A stretch of 60,750 bases of DNA from Bacteroidetes bacterium UBA7692. GTDB taxonomy: Bacteria > Bacteroidota > Bacteroidia > Chitinophagales > LD1. A program made the translations under genes and the position numbers. Location of the stretch: positions 52,905 to 113,654 of the forward strand of contig DLGO01000044.1 in assembly GCA_002482725.1 (NCBI GenBank), in the 5' to 3' direction. Below the pieces are notes generated by a model. The model worked only from the letters and a program-made list of their open reading frames with translations, was not told the origin of the DNA and did not search any database. Positions 26,360 to 35,685 of this stretch are shown one piece after another (the stretch's first letter is position 1; every line of letters begins with the position of its first letter).

Positions 26360-28921
26360 TTAAAACTGATAGCCTACCTGGAATGTATAATTTCTCGGAG
26401 CCTCTATAAGGCCCGGCCGTTGCGTATATTCCCTGTTGGTTACGTTTTTAGCAATCAGGTTAAAGCTGATTTTATCTTTCCATGAGTATCCTGCCCTTAC
26501 ATCCATTATAAAATCTCCTTTATTATGGCTCTCGCGGAATAATCTAACCTGTTTTAATGTAGCTACACCAACTCTGTCTACTTCTTTCATAAAACTGTTG
26601 AACAAGCAGCGAACACCAAAATTGAATCCTTTATACTGAGAAGATATATCTGCTTTAAAAGAGTGTTCAATCCTGTATTTCAGGATTTTGTAATCAAGAA
26701 AAGAGTTAGGATCTGCATTATAGCTAAGATTTACCGGATTCAAATAAGTATAACCGATTATAAAGTTCAAAGGCACTCCATATATTTTACCATTGCCGGT
26801 AGCAGATATTTCGGTACCAAGAATACGCACCGCGGGTACGTTCCTTGCTTTAAATGCAAGTGCATTACTGCTATCGCCCTGAAACTCTATCATGTTATTG
26901 TACTGGTTACAGAAAGCACTTACATCACCATAAAACATCCATCTACTTAAACGAACGCCTTGTTTTATGCCAATTTCAGAACTCCAACCTGCCTCTGGTC
27001 GTAAATCCGGATTGGGAGATACAGGAATACCATTGCGCACAGTATTTACATATTTCTCTGCTATAGCAGGATATCTGAATCCCTGTCCGAAAGACAAGCG
27101 CAAAAAGGTGCCTTTTGATGCCTGATAATTTAAGCCTATCCTAAATACAGGCACAACAGGTGAATTTAAAGGTTTAAGGAGGCTCTTTTTACCACTATTG
27201 AAGGAAAGTGTCCAGATATCAATTTTCTGCACAAAACTGTCAAGCTTGCTGTATTCCAGGCGAACTCCTGCGCTGAGAGTCAGTTTTTTAAAGAATTTTT
27301 TATCAAACTGGAAGTAAGCTGCAGCATTGTGTACTGTACGATTATTAAAAGTAGTCGCGCTTATAGTTGTGTAGTAATAATTTACACCGGTGGTAATTAC
27401 CAACGCTTTATCTTTAAATTCCTTGGTGAATGAGTAGTCGAAATAGGTTTGTATAGAAGTGCTTGAGTCTCCTGATCCGGAATTGTTCCACAGTTTGGTA
27501 TAGTAGGTTCTCTGCTTAAAGCTGTGCCTGTTTTCTTGTTTATCGTAATAGGTAATGAATGGGTCTACGTTTATCGTCAGGTTGTTTCTTTTAGAAAGGT
27601 TCGTAGGCATATAGATGAAGCTATCTGCTACAGCTTTGCTTGTAAAATCTTTACCATATTTGCTCCATAAGTAATCTGGCCAGCCAAATTTTATGCTGTC
27701 TTGGCCGTATCCCCAATAAATAAAGAAATCTTCGATATCTTCTTTAAGCACTCCAAAATTCACTCCCACAGTTAGGGTTTTCAGTTTTTTGGGTATATAA
27801 CGCAATTTACCAAAGCCACGGATGGTGGTTTGCCTATTTGAATATCTAAAGCTTTCATCGTTTTGGTAAGCCCCCGACAATACAACATCCACATCACCAT
27901 ATTTTTTGGCATGGGTAAACTGAAAACCACCAAACATAGGTCGGTGTATTCTATCTACAATTTCACCATTTTTTTTAGTTTTTTGCTTATGCCACCACCA
28001 GCTCCATTTTTTATTATTGGGCTCATCATAAAATCCAATGTTAACAAGGATCTTATTATACATCTCTGGTTTTGGATTCAGTGTCCTGAAATTCATAGTG
28101 CCATTTAATGCCGAGGAGCCATAAGCACTACTTGAAGCACCTTTTATTACTTCTACCTGTTCCATTGCCTCCAATGGCAATCCTGCAAAATTAACACCAC
28201 CATTTTCTGGGCTTACAATTGGAATGTCGTCCAATAAAACAAGTACTCTACTACCCGCTCCATCAGAGAAGCCACCACCACCGCGTATACTGATATTTTT
28301 GCCAAGCATATTTACACCTGGTATATAATTTATTGCTTCTTCTGCTTTGGAACTGCTTTGGTTTATGGTCTGTCCTTTCAGGATTTCCATGCTCACCGTT
28401 TCATCCGTAAACTTCTTTTCATACTTACCACTGCTTACTACTACCACATCCAGTTCTTGAGCATCTTCGCTCATTTTGAAGTTCAGGATTTTAGTTTCAT
28501 TTTCCCTTATAAAGATTATATCGATAGTGCGGGTTTCATAACCCACATACGAGCATTCTAGTTGCGTTAGACCTGTTCCTAAGGTAATTTCGAACTTGCC
28601 AAGTGAATCAGTTGCAGCGCCGTTAGTACTTCCTTTTACTTTTATAATAACCCCCTCCAGAGCACTGTTGTCCTTGTCATCTGTTACCTTGCCTTTTATG
28701 GTGTTGGACTTAGCTGCATTAGCCATCGTTTTCGAGGCAGTATTTGTAAGGGTGTCTGTAGCTTTAGGGGTCTTTTCTATTACCTCATGGCCTTTTTCTT
28801 TTAAGGTATCTGTTATCAAACTGTTGCCTATGCTATCCAAAGGCTTGTGCATTATGCTGTCAGTTTGGGCAGTAGATGATAGGTATGTTAAGAGAGTTAA
28901 CGCTAGTATAATTAATCGCAT
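26360..28921 (-). CDS. TonB-dependent receptor, paralogue 1 (853 aa)
   Basis: The ATG at 28921 gives a clear signal peptide (MRLIILALTLLTYLSSTAQ). A carboxypeptidase-regulatory-like domain follows (IKGKVTDDKDNSALEGVIIKV ... LECSYVGYETR), then a TonB-box-like DVVVVSSGKYEKK and a plug (ISIRGGGGFSDGAGSRVLVLLDDIPIVS ... VEVIKGASSSAYGSSALNG). A long beta barrel ends in RNYTFQVGYQF with the usual terminal phenylalanine. A linker of ~50 residues rich in DTLK/NTAS lies between signal and first domain and is absent from the neighbour. It is a clear paralogue of the next gene and probably a high-affinity transporter of an unknown ligand. No siderophore, vitamin or SusD-like gene is adjacent. Confidence 0.93.
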   Translation of the reverse strand: MRLIILALTLLTYLSSTAQTDSIMHKPLDSIGNSLITDTLKEKGHEVIEKTPKATDTLTNTASKTMANAAKSNTIKGKVTDDKDNSALEGVIIKVKGSTNGAATDSLGKFEITLGTGLTQLECSYVGYETRTIDIIFIRENETKILNFKMSEDAQELDVVVVSSGKYEKKFTDETVSMEILKGQTINQSSSKAEEAINYIPGVNMLGKNISIRGGGGFSDGAGSRVLVLLDDIPIVSPENGGVNFAGLPLEAMEQVEVIKGASSSAYGSSALNGTMNFRTLNPKPEMYNKILVNIGFYDEPNNKKWSWWWHKQKTKKNGEIVDRIHRPMFGGFQFTHAKKYGDVDVVLSGAYQNDESFRYSNRQTTIRGFGKLRYIPKKLKTLTVGVNFGVLKEDIEDFFIYWGYGQDSIKFGWPDYLWSKYGKDFTSKAVADSFIYMPTNLSKRNNLTINVDPFITYYDKQENRHSFKQRTYYTKLWNNSGSGDSSTSIQTYFDYSFTKEFKDKALVITTGVNYYYTTISATTFNNRTVHNAAAYFQFDKKFFKKLTLSAGVRLEYSKLDSFVQKIDIWTLSFNSGKKSLLKPLNSPVVPVFRIGLNYQASKGTFLRLSFGQGFRYPAIAEKYVNTVRNGIPVSPNPDLRPEAGWSSEIGIKQGVRLSRWMFYGDVSAFCNQYNNMIEFQGDSSNALAFKARNVPAVRILGTEISATGNGKIYGVPLNFIIGYTYLNPVNLSYNADPNSFLDYKILKYRIEHSFKADISSQYKGFNFGVRCLFNSFMKEVDRVGVATLKQVRLFRESHNKGDFIMDVRAGYSWKDKISFNLIAKNVTNREYTQRPGLIEAPRNYTFQVGYQF

Positions 28922-28963
28922 GTTATTTATTGCATGAATAAACTTTAGCATAGTGGGAAATAA

Positions 28964-28994
28964 AAAGGGAAAGCAAAAATATTGCTTTCCCTTT
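28964..28994 (-). terminator. Intrinsic terminator between the two TonB receptors
   Basis: Perfect 13-bp stem (AAAGGGAAAGCAA / TTGCTTTCCCTTT) with a 5-base loop; on the minus strand it continues into a T-rich run. It lies 51 bases after the stop of the upstream receptor gene (29045) and 43 bases before the downstream start, so paralogue 1 probably needs its own promoter or readthrough. Confidence 0.85.
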
Positions 28995-29044
28995 ATGGTT
29001 GTATAGATTGTATGTGGATAACTGATTATTAGATCAATTATCGT

Positions 29045-31528
29045 TTAAAATTGATAAGAAAGTTGAAGAGCATAGTTCCTTGGTGCTCCGTAAATACCCG
29101 GACGTGGAGTGTACTCCCAATTCAACAGATTTTTAACCAGAAAAGCAACTTTGGCTTTTGGAGTAATGTTAAATGCCAGAGTAGCATTTAGAATGATGTC
29201 ACCTTTTATAGTAGCTGCTTCTTTTCTGCGTCTGTATTCTTTCAAGCCCGAGAATGAAGATGCTCCAAAACTTTTTTCCTGAGCTATAAATAAGCTACTG
29301 GTAAAGGCATAGTCAATATTCTCAAAATAACTACTATACTGTAAGTTGGCATTTAACTCCCATTTTTTATATGTTACTGTATAGTCAAGCTTCAGTGTAT
29401 GCTTACTTCTGTACTTCAATATATTCTGGTCAGTAGAAGACGTAGCTTTATATGATTGCCCATTGTAGGTAGTATCTTCTTTACCTATGATAGGCACAGG
29501 ATTTCCTTTTATATCATAAACCTTAAGTGTGTCCTGATCCCAACTTTTTGAGGTAGTACGTGGGTCTATAAAAGTATAGCCGAACATAAATGTCATACCT
29601 ACAGGGCCTGCATTGCCCTGAATAGCACCTGTTATCTCAGTTCCTATGATTCGCACGTTACCTATATTCTGTGATGCAAACCCTATACCCAGTAATGGAT
29701 CTTTAGGCAGGCCGGCATATTGAGACGCATTTGGATTTCCTGGCAATGTATTGGGGTTCAAAAGACCATTGCCGTATGCACCGAAGGTGAATTCCATCAT
29801 ATTGGTATAAGAGTTGAAGAAGGCAGATAAATCTAAGAATCCTCTCCAATTTCCTTTTTTCAACTGAAACCCTTGTTTGATACCTAGTTCAGCGCTATAT
29901 CCTTTTTCAGATTCTATTTTAGGGTTAGGATATATGCCTATAGCGCCAACACTGGTTCTAACGTACTTCTCCGCAATAGAAGGGTAGCGGAAGCCTTGAC
30001 CAAAAGAGAACCTAAGGAAAGTAGCTTTTGCAGCTTCGTAGTTAAGGCCCACTCTGAACACAGGGTAAGGCAGGTCTTTTAAGCTATTATTTTTATCTAT
30101 CTGGAAATATTCCCATCTGGTGCCTAAAGTTACATTCAATTTTTTGAAGAACTTTTTATCTACCTGTGCATATATGGCAGCGCTATATCCCTTGTGCGCA
30201 CCAACCAGCGATGCTGTATCCCCGGCTGGAGGTGTCACATCATCAAATTGACCTACAGTACCTGTTACAAAGCTCAGGTTGATTTTTTCCCATGTCCTGG
30301 AATACTGAAACTCACCATAATATTTGACGGGCGCTGAACCTTGCCCAGTATTATTTTTATTGGTTGAGTTGAAATATCTACCCCTGAGCATGAATTTATT
30401 GTTCTTTTTATCCGTGTAATTGATAAATGGGTCTACCATCAATCGCATGGTATTATATTGGGTAATGGAGTTTGGAAGTGGAGCATAACCGAAGCTATCT
30501 ATACCTTTCCAGATAAAGAAAGTAGTTCCCCAGCTATAGTATCCTACAAAGTTTACACCCACATTCAATCCCGGAACTTTTTTAGCTCTGTAACGGAATT
30601 TTACGTGTCCGCGGAAAAAGTTGGATTCAGATGAATCCAAAAATCCATTATCCAAATCCAATGCGGCACCTAAAACCAAATCAAACTGTCCGATCTTCCT
30701 TCTGTCTGCTATGTTGAAGTTTGTCATAACAGGACTTTTCTTGCTCCATCCTTTTTTTAGGCTTGAGCTTTTGTTTGGACCTTCGTAGAAACCGGTGGAT
30801 ACTTGTATACGAGTATATGGCTCTGCATTGGCAAATGCAGTGCGGGCATTTATAATTCCATTTAATGCAGAAGATCCATAAAGTGCTGATGCTGCACCTT
30901 TTATTACTTCTACCTGCTCTATATTTTCAGTCGGTACGGCGCTCCATTTCGCATCGGATGCATCTGCACTGGTAATAGGCATATCATCCAACAAAATAGC
31001 TACGCGTGATCCTGCTCCATAACTCCAGCCAGCGCCTCCTCTTATGTTTGCCTGACCATCTACTATAGTTACACCCGGTACGCGGTTCATGCCCTGGTCC
31101 AAGCTATTAATGTTATTGTTTTTAAGTACATCTGCCTTTAAAACAGCCATGGTCACTGTTTCTTCGCTTAGTTTTTTCTCCATGCGGCTTCCGGTTACAA
31201 CAAGCGTATTCATTTCGTTTACCAGATCTTCCATTTGCACGTTTTGTGTTTTGGTTTCTCCGTCGGCAAGGGTTATTTTGATTGATTTTTCAATTTTGCC
31301 ATTGTACCTGTATTTTACGGTATAGGTTCCTGCGGGAATACTTAGCTCGTAATTTCCATCATAGTCAGTATTAACTGCCTGATTTTTGCTGATGTCAATT
31401 ATGACGTTTGCAGAAATGAGTGCCTCATTTTTGCTGTCTGTTACCTTGCCTGTGATTTTTCCGTTTTGTGAGAATGCTGAAATAACAACACACAAAACTA
31501 AAGTCAGAGATATGAGTTTTTTGATCAT
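29045..31528 (-). CDS. TonB-dependent receptor, paralogue 2 (827 aa)
   Basis: The ATG at 31528 gives the signal peptide MIKKLISLTLVLCVVISAFSQ; the longer frame crosses the promoter. It is followed by a carboxypeptidase-regulatory-like domain (KITGKVTDSKNEALISANVII ... AGTYTVKYRYNG) and a TonB-box-like NTLVVTGSRMEKK. The plug contains ANIRGGAGWSYGAGSRVAIL and VEVIKGAASALYGSSALNG, and a barrel ends GAPRNYALQLSYQF. It shares order and many blocks with the adjacent receptor (RFSFGQGFRYPSIAEKYV, PSIAEKY, IGTEITG), so the pair arose by tandem duplication. It has a near-perfect promoter and faces away from the four secreted-protein genes starting at 31705. Ligand unknown. Confidence 0.93.
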   Translation of the reverse strand: MIKKLISLTLVLCVVISAFSQNGKITGKVTDSKNEALISANVIIDISKNQAVNTDYDGNYELSIPAGTYTVKYRYNGKIEKSIKITLADGETKTQNVQMEDLVNEMNTLVVTGSRMEKKLSEETVTMAVLKADVLKNNNINSLDQGMNRVPGVTIVDGQANIRGGAGWSYGAGSRVAILLDDMPITSADASDAKWSAVPTENIEQVEVIKGAASALYGSSALNGIINARTAFANAEPYTRIQVSTGFYEGPNKSSSLKKGWSKKSPVMTNFNIADRRKIGQFDLVLGAALDLDNGFLDSSESNFFRGHVKFRYRAKKVPGLNVGVNFVGYYSWGTTFFIWKGIDSFGYAPLPNSITQYNTMRLMVDPFINYTDKKNNKFMLRGRYFNSTNKNNTGQGSAPVKYYGEFQYSRTWEKINLSFVTGTVGQFDDVTPPAGDTASLVGAHKGYSAAIYAQVDKKFFKKLNVTLGTRWEYFQIDKNNSLKDLPYPVFRVGLNYEAAKATFLRFSFGQGFRYPSIAEKYVRTSVGAIGIYPNPKIESEKGYSAELGIKQGFQLKKGNWRGFLDLSAFFNSYTNMMEFTFGAYGNGLLNPNTLPGNPNASQYAGLPKDPLLGIGFASQNIGNVRIIGTEITGAIQGNAGPVGMTFMFGYTFIDPRTTSKSWDQDTLKVYDIKGNPVPIIGKEDTTYNGQSYKATSSTDQNILKYRSKHTLKLDYTVTYKKWELNANLQYSSYFENIDYAFTSSLFIAQEKSFGASSFSGLKEYRRRKEAATIKGDIILNATLAFNITPKAKVAFLVKNLLNWEYTPRPGIYGAPRNYALQLSYQF

Positions 31529-31555
31529 AAAAACTTTACAAATTTTAAGAATTGA

Positions 31556-31586
31556 CAAACCTAATTTAATATTTCTATTATGCAAA
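31556..31586 (-). promoter_or_regulatory. Consensus Bacteroidota promoter for the TonB receptor (31528)
   Basis: Read on the minus strand: TTTG (31586-31583), exactly 19 bases, then TAGGTTTG (31563-31556). Both boxes and the spacing match the published Bacteroidota consensus. The predicted leader is about 20 bases. Confidence 0.75.
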
Positions 31587-31635
31587 TGGATTAACAATAG
31601 GATAATGCAACTTTATAAACATTAAAATGCTCTTT

Positions 31636-31666
31636 ATTGCATGCTTGGTTTTTTCGCTTACCTTTG
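31636..31666 (+). promoter_or_regulatory. Consensus Bacteroidota promoter for the 31705 gene
   Basis: ATTG (31636-31639), 19-base spacer, TACCTTTG (31659-31666), matching TTTG-N19-TAnnTTTG except one -33 base. It is divergent from the receptor promoter 50 bases to the left, so the receptor and the secreted-protein cluster could be co-regulated. Confidence 0.65.
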
Positions 31667-31704
31667 AAAATAATCAAACAATAATTTAATTAAACTATTA
31701 TTTA

Positions 31705-33618
31705 ATGAACCGTATTTTTTACTCAGTTGCAATAGTTGCAGCGTTATTGCTTTCGGTGCTGAAAACAAATGCACAAGGTTGTCCGGGATGCAACATTGAT
31801 ACGACCTGTTTCAAGTTTCAGGATGTATCGCTTTGTCCACCGGCATTGCCTACAGGTTGTCTTGATAGTACTTACTCAGAGGATATTACTTTTTATATTC
31901 CACAGAATCTTGTGTATCAGGGCACTGCTGTAACACTCAAGAGGATTGAGATTGTTTCAATAACCAACGTTCCTCCCGGTCTAAACTGGACGGTGAACAA
32001 TGCTAATAAGATATATGATGTTACTAGTGACCCAGCTACACAGCGCGGATGTGTAAAAATATGTGGTACTCCAACTTCTTTGGGCACATACGCAATAACT
32101 GTAACTGTATTGGCTACTGCAGGTTCTCCTATAGGGAATCAAACAATCACCCAGTCTTTTTCTATACCATTGAACATACGTGTATGCAGTGGTGGTTGCA
32201 ATGATTATTATTGTATAGGAAAGGATGTAGAGTGCGATACACTGACTGCGGCATTCAATACTTTATATACGGCACCAACTCCTAAAGTATTGGAGTATAG
32301 CTGGAATTATGGTGATGGTGTAACTTCTACCAGCGCCTCTCCTACTCACTTTTATGGTACTCCTGGTACTTATGTTCCGGAACTTACTTTGAATCAATAT
32401 GATCTGACATTAGATAGTGTTAAGGTAGTAGCTTTGGGTAGCTGGTATGCCCAATTAATTTCCGGAGCTTGTATTACAGACTGTGATCCTGACTTGTATT
32501 TTGAATTCCAGTCAGGGGGCCCTTTATTTACCTCTCCATCTAAATCGGATGAAAAAACAAGTATCTGGACGAAGGCCCAATTAGACGCCAAAAATGGAAA
32601 TAAACCGGTTATATTGGAGAACAGCACACCGATATTTCATTTATGGGATGCTGATGCGGGTAATTTTACCAATCCGGATGATGATGGAGGTACTACTACT
32701 CAAATAATTACAGCTCCTGGTACATATCTTCTTAGTACTACTGCAGGTGGTGCAGCATCTGGTTCTATCACTTTATACATAGGCAAAACATTGGACACGA
32801 CCATTGTTCAGAAAGATACTATTATAGTTAAAGCATTACCTCCCGCAACTTTGATTACAGCATTACCTGATTCGGTGGTATGTGGTCAGGATTCTGTTAC
32901 GCTGCAATTGTATACCGGCCCATACCGTTACGTATGGACTAAAAATGATACTTCAATTATTCCATTGGAAGAAAAATCTACCTATGGTATTTCAGGTAAT
33001 GCATACGCAAGAAAAGATTCTGTGTCTACCATTAAGGCATTAATTATAGATACTATAACGGGATGCCAGATAGATGTGCCTACTATACACGTATTGCAAA
33101 AAACACCTGTGGCTGTAATAGTAGCAGCAGCTGGTGTATATCAGATAAACGGTACTACTCTTGAGGCTGAGGCCGGATATACTTATCAGTGGTTGTTCAA
33201 TGGATTGCCAATTTCAGGAGCTACGTCTGCCACTTACGAGCCTTTAGTGGATAGCAGCAACTATTCAGTGGTATGTACCAACGCTGGTGGATGTTCTGAC
33301 ACTTCCAATGAGGTATTCTTCATAAAACGCACAAACGTAGGCATTGCCAATGTATTTGATGCAAGTGGAATGGTTAAGCTATATCCTAACCCTTCCAATG
33401 GAACAGTTACATTATCTATATCTAAATCTTTCAATGGAAGTATTCAGTTAAGTGTGGTAAATGTATTGGGCGAGAATGTTTATTCGGAGGCATTAGGTAC
33501 TGTAAATGGCAGTATGTTAAAACAGCTTGACCTTAACCAACTTAGCAATGGTAATTATATCTTGCGTCTTAGTTCAGGACAAATGACAGCACAGAAGAGA
33601 TTGACCATTACAAGATAA
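31705..33618 (+). CDS. Secreted T9SS protein A: Cys-rich He_PIG-like, PKD, C2-like and Ig-like modules
   Basis: Signal peptide 1-24 (TNAQ end). Residues ~25-160 form a domain shared with the three following genes. It has several cysteines near the start (CPGCNIDTTC) and an He_PIG-like core: NVPPGLNW, then GCVKICGTPTSLGTYAITVTV. A PKD module (177-245, YSWNYGDG) follows, and then a ~100-residue module (258-360) with DPDLYFEF, WTKAQL, and LWDADAGN...DDDGG that resembles a C2 domain's calcium loops. Two Ig-like regions (about 395-545; the second has YQWLFNGLPISGATSATY) precede the T9SS type-A domain (LYPNPSNGTVTL, LGENVYSE, GNYILRLS). It is predicted to be secreted to the surface; ligand unknown. 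Followed by a strong terminator. Confidence 0.85.
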   Translation: MNRIFYSVAIVAALLLSVLKTNAQGCPGCNIDTTCFKFQDVSLCPPALPTGCLDSTYSEDITFYIPQNLVYQGTAVTLKRIEIVSITNVPPGLNWTVNNANKIYDVTSDPATQRGCVKICGTPTSLGTYAITVTVLATAGSPIGNQTITQSFSIPLNIRVCSGGCNDYYCIGKDVECDTLTAAFNTLYTAPTPKVLEYSWNYGDGVTSTSASPTHFYGTPGTYVPELTLNQYDLTLDSVKVVALGSWYAQLISGACITDCDPDLYFEFQSGGPLFTSPSKSDEKTSIWTKAQLDAKNGNKPVILENSTPIFHLWDADAGNFTNPDDDGGTTTQIITAPGTYLLSTTAGGAASGSITLYIGKTLDTTIVQKDTIIVKALPPATLITALPDSVVCGQDSVTLQLYTGPYRYVWTKNDTSIIPLEEKSTYGISGNAYARKDSVSTIKALIIDTITGCQIDVPTIHVLQKTPVAVIVAAAGVYQINGTTLEAEAGYTYQWLFNGLPISGATSATYEPLVDSSNYSVVCTNAGGCSDTSNEVFFIKRTNVGIANVFDASGMVKLYPNPSNGTVTLSISKSFNGSIQLSVVNVLGENVYSEALGTVNGSMLKQLDLNQLSNGNYILRLSSGQMTAQKRLTITR

Positions 33619-33637
33619 TTTTTTGAATATATTTTAG

Positions 33638-33678
33638 AGTCCGTTAATTATGGAATGCCATATTAACGGACTTTTTTT
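33638..33678 (+). terminator. Strong terminator after the first cluster gene
   Basis: Long stem: AGTCCGTTAAT and its complement, continuing as TATGG/CCATA around a 4-base loop, followed by eight Ts. It lies 20 bases after the stop at 33618. Confidence 0.9.
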
Positions 33679-33692
33679 ATGAACTAATTTTT

Positions 33693-35555
33693 ATGATTAA
33701 ACAGTTTTTATATTCTGTTGCGTTGTTTGCGACTACTATATTTGGTGCACAGGCGCAATGTGGTTCTTGTGTTATAGACCAAGTATGCCTGGCATCTAAG
33801 CCAAAAGGATTATGTGATACCGTTTTGCCGGATGGCACAAAAGGTATTGCCTATCAATATGACGCGAGCTTCTTTATGAAGCCTACAGTAAATGATGCAG
33901 CTACCCTTTCCCAGTGTCAATGTAATTATGTTCAATTGGATACAATTAAATTTGGCGCTGTAAGCGGTTTACCCCCTGGATTGACCTTTGAATATAGCAA
34001 GCCGGGCAAAAAATATTACCCAAGTTCGGGTGATAGTATGGGTTGCATACGTTTTTGTGGAACTCCTATCCTTGCCGGTAACTATGTGGTAAAAATGAAT
34101 TTTTTGGCAGACGTAGTAGTAAAAGGCATAGCTGTAATAGGGGATTTGGTAGTAAGGGACCAGCAGCAATCTTATACGCTGTATATTACAGTGCTTCCAA
34201 GCCTTACTCCGGTTATCACAAGTTTTACTTATGGTAACAATGGATATACCACATGTGATACTTCAATTACCCTGGATTTCGGTGCTTCTCTCGCTGCACA
34301 AAACCCTAACCTGACAACATATAGCTGGGATTTTGGGAATGGAACAGGATCAGTACAAAAGACCCCTGGTATTAAAACATATAATACGGAGGATACTTTC
34401 CCGGTAATATTAACAACACGGTTCTATAATTACAGAGTAAAAACGGTGTATGTAGATGTGAAAAATGGATATACAGAGGCTTTTCAGGAAGAAACTACTA
34501 CCCTGCAGAATCCTGATCCGTACATAAAATTCAATATACTGGGATTTTCTAACAGGGGCAGCAGATCTGATGTAAAAAAAACCTCATGGACTAATCTGAA
34601 TATTATAATACCGGAAGGTACGGATTCTGTGGATATTCAGACATGGGACGAAGATACGGGCCCGCCTGATGGCACTAATCCTTTAGGGTCACCCGATGAT
34701 AATTTGGGAACTTTCAGAATAGCTGCAGGATTGGATACTGCAAGATTCAGTAATAATAATGTTACAGGTTTTGTAACGTTTGATACTGTAGTATCTAATA
34801 TATTCAGGGATACATTACCCGTTGTTATTTATCCTCAGGTAGCAGTTCCGGAAATTACTGTATTAAGAGATACAACATGCCTTGGCGATACTATATTGTT
34901 ATCTACAGGTAATAAATATGCTGATTATGCGATTCAGTGGTACAAGGATACTGCTTCAATAGTTGGTGGCACAGATTCGGTATATGAAGCCTTTTATACA
35001 GGTAACTACAGTGTAGGTGTTGTAAGCCTGGTTACAGGTTGTTCTGCCAAAAGTGGATTAGATAGATTCGTCTTTATGGTTAGCCCCCCTGACAGTTTGG
35101 AGATAGTTATACTTCCGGATGGGTCTCTCGTTAATAACAATTTCCCGGGTGCATCTTTTGCTATTCAGTGGTATAAAAATGGTGTAGAAATGCCAGGGGA
35201 AAACAATTTCATTATGTTTCCTACGGGTGCCGCTTATTATTCCTGTAAAGTTTACAACCCCGATTTCCCCGATTGCTTAGCAACATCGCCTTTATTTTTG
35301 TTCACTTCTTTAGCAGAGGGGCCTACAGGTAATTGGAAGGTTTATCCTAATCCGGCAATAAGTCGTATCAGTATAGAAACAGATAATACGCCCGATTGTA
35401 AGCTCCAATTGTTAAATATTGAAGGCAAAGTAGTGTTGGAAACGCAGTTTGATAGCAGAGAAACTATTGATATACAGTCGCTTAATCGCGGCATTTATAT
35501 CCTGAAAGTAAGTGATAGCAATGCTACTATGGTAAGCAAAGTATTGATAGAATAA
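33693..35555 (+). CDS. Secreted T9SS protein B: Cys-rich He_PIG-like, PKD-like, C2-like modules
   Basis: Signal peptide 1-21 (GAQA end). The shared N-terminal domain spans ~22-167: CGSCVIDQVC, GLPPGLTFE (92-100), GCIRFCGTP (117-125) and GNYVVKM. A PKD-like module follows (185-257; YSWDFGNG). The C2-like module (273-365) has NPDPYIKFNILG, KTSWTNL, and TWDEDTGPPDG ... DDNLGTFRI, a close match to C2 calcium-loop spacing. One or two Ig-like regions (IQWYKDTASIVG, IQWYKNGVEM) lead to the T9SS domain (VYPNPAIS ... LLNIEGKVVLE ... GIYILKVS). Only 15 bases separate the upstream terminator from its start, and no separate promoter was found. Confidence 0.85.
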   Translation: MIKQFLYSVALFATTIFGAQAQCGSCVIDQVCLASKPKGLCDTVLPDGTKGIAYQYDASFFMKPTVNDAATLSQCQCNYVQLDTIKFGAVSGLPPGLTFEYSKPGKKYYPSSGDSMGCIRFCGTPILAGNYVVKMNFLADVVVKGIAVIGDLVVRDQQQSYTLYITVLPSLTPVITSFTYGNNGYTTCDTSITLDFGASLAAQNPNLTTYSWDFGNGTGSVQKTPGIKTYNTEDTFPVILTTRFYNYRVKTVYVDVKNGYTEAFQEETTTLQNPDPYIKFNILGFSNRGSRSDVKKTSWTNLNIIIPEGTDSVDIQTWDEDTGPPDGTNPLGSPDDNLGTFRIAAGLDTARFSNNNVTGFVTFDTVVSNIFRDTLPVVIYPQVAVPEITVLRDTTCLGDTILLSTGNKYADYAIQWYKDTASIVGGTDSVYEAFYTGNYSVGVVSLVTGCSAKSGLDRFVFMVSPPDSLEIVILPDGSLVNNNFPGASFAIQWYKNGVEMPGENNFIMFPTGAAYYSCKVYNPDFPDCLATSPLFLFTSLAEGPTGNWKVYPNPAISRISIETDNTPDCKLQLLNIEGKVVLETQFDSRETIDIQSLNRGIYILKVSDSNATMVSKVLIE

Positions 35556-35615
35556 TTTTAATGGCAGAAGAATAAAAAGCATTTTGAAACAGTCAGTAAC
35601 TTTATAGGAATAAAG

Positions 35616-35648
35616 TTTTGATAATTCGAAATCAAAAATTTAAATTTG
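35616..35648 (+). promoter_or_regulatory. Candidate promoter of the 35686 gene
   Basis: TTTTG at 35616-35620, 20-base spacer and TAAATTTG at 35641-35648, matching TAnnTTTG. Predicted leader before the ATG about 30 bases. Confidence 0.6.
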
Positions 35649-35685
35649 TCCTGATTATCAAACTATAAACTTAACATTCATTTAA

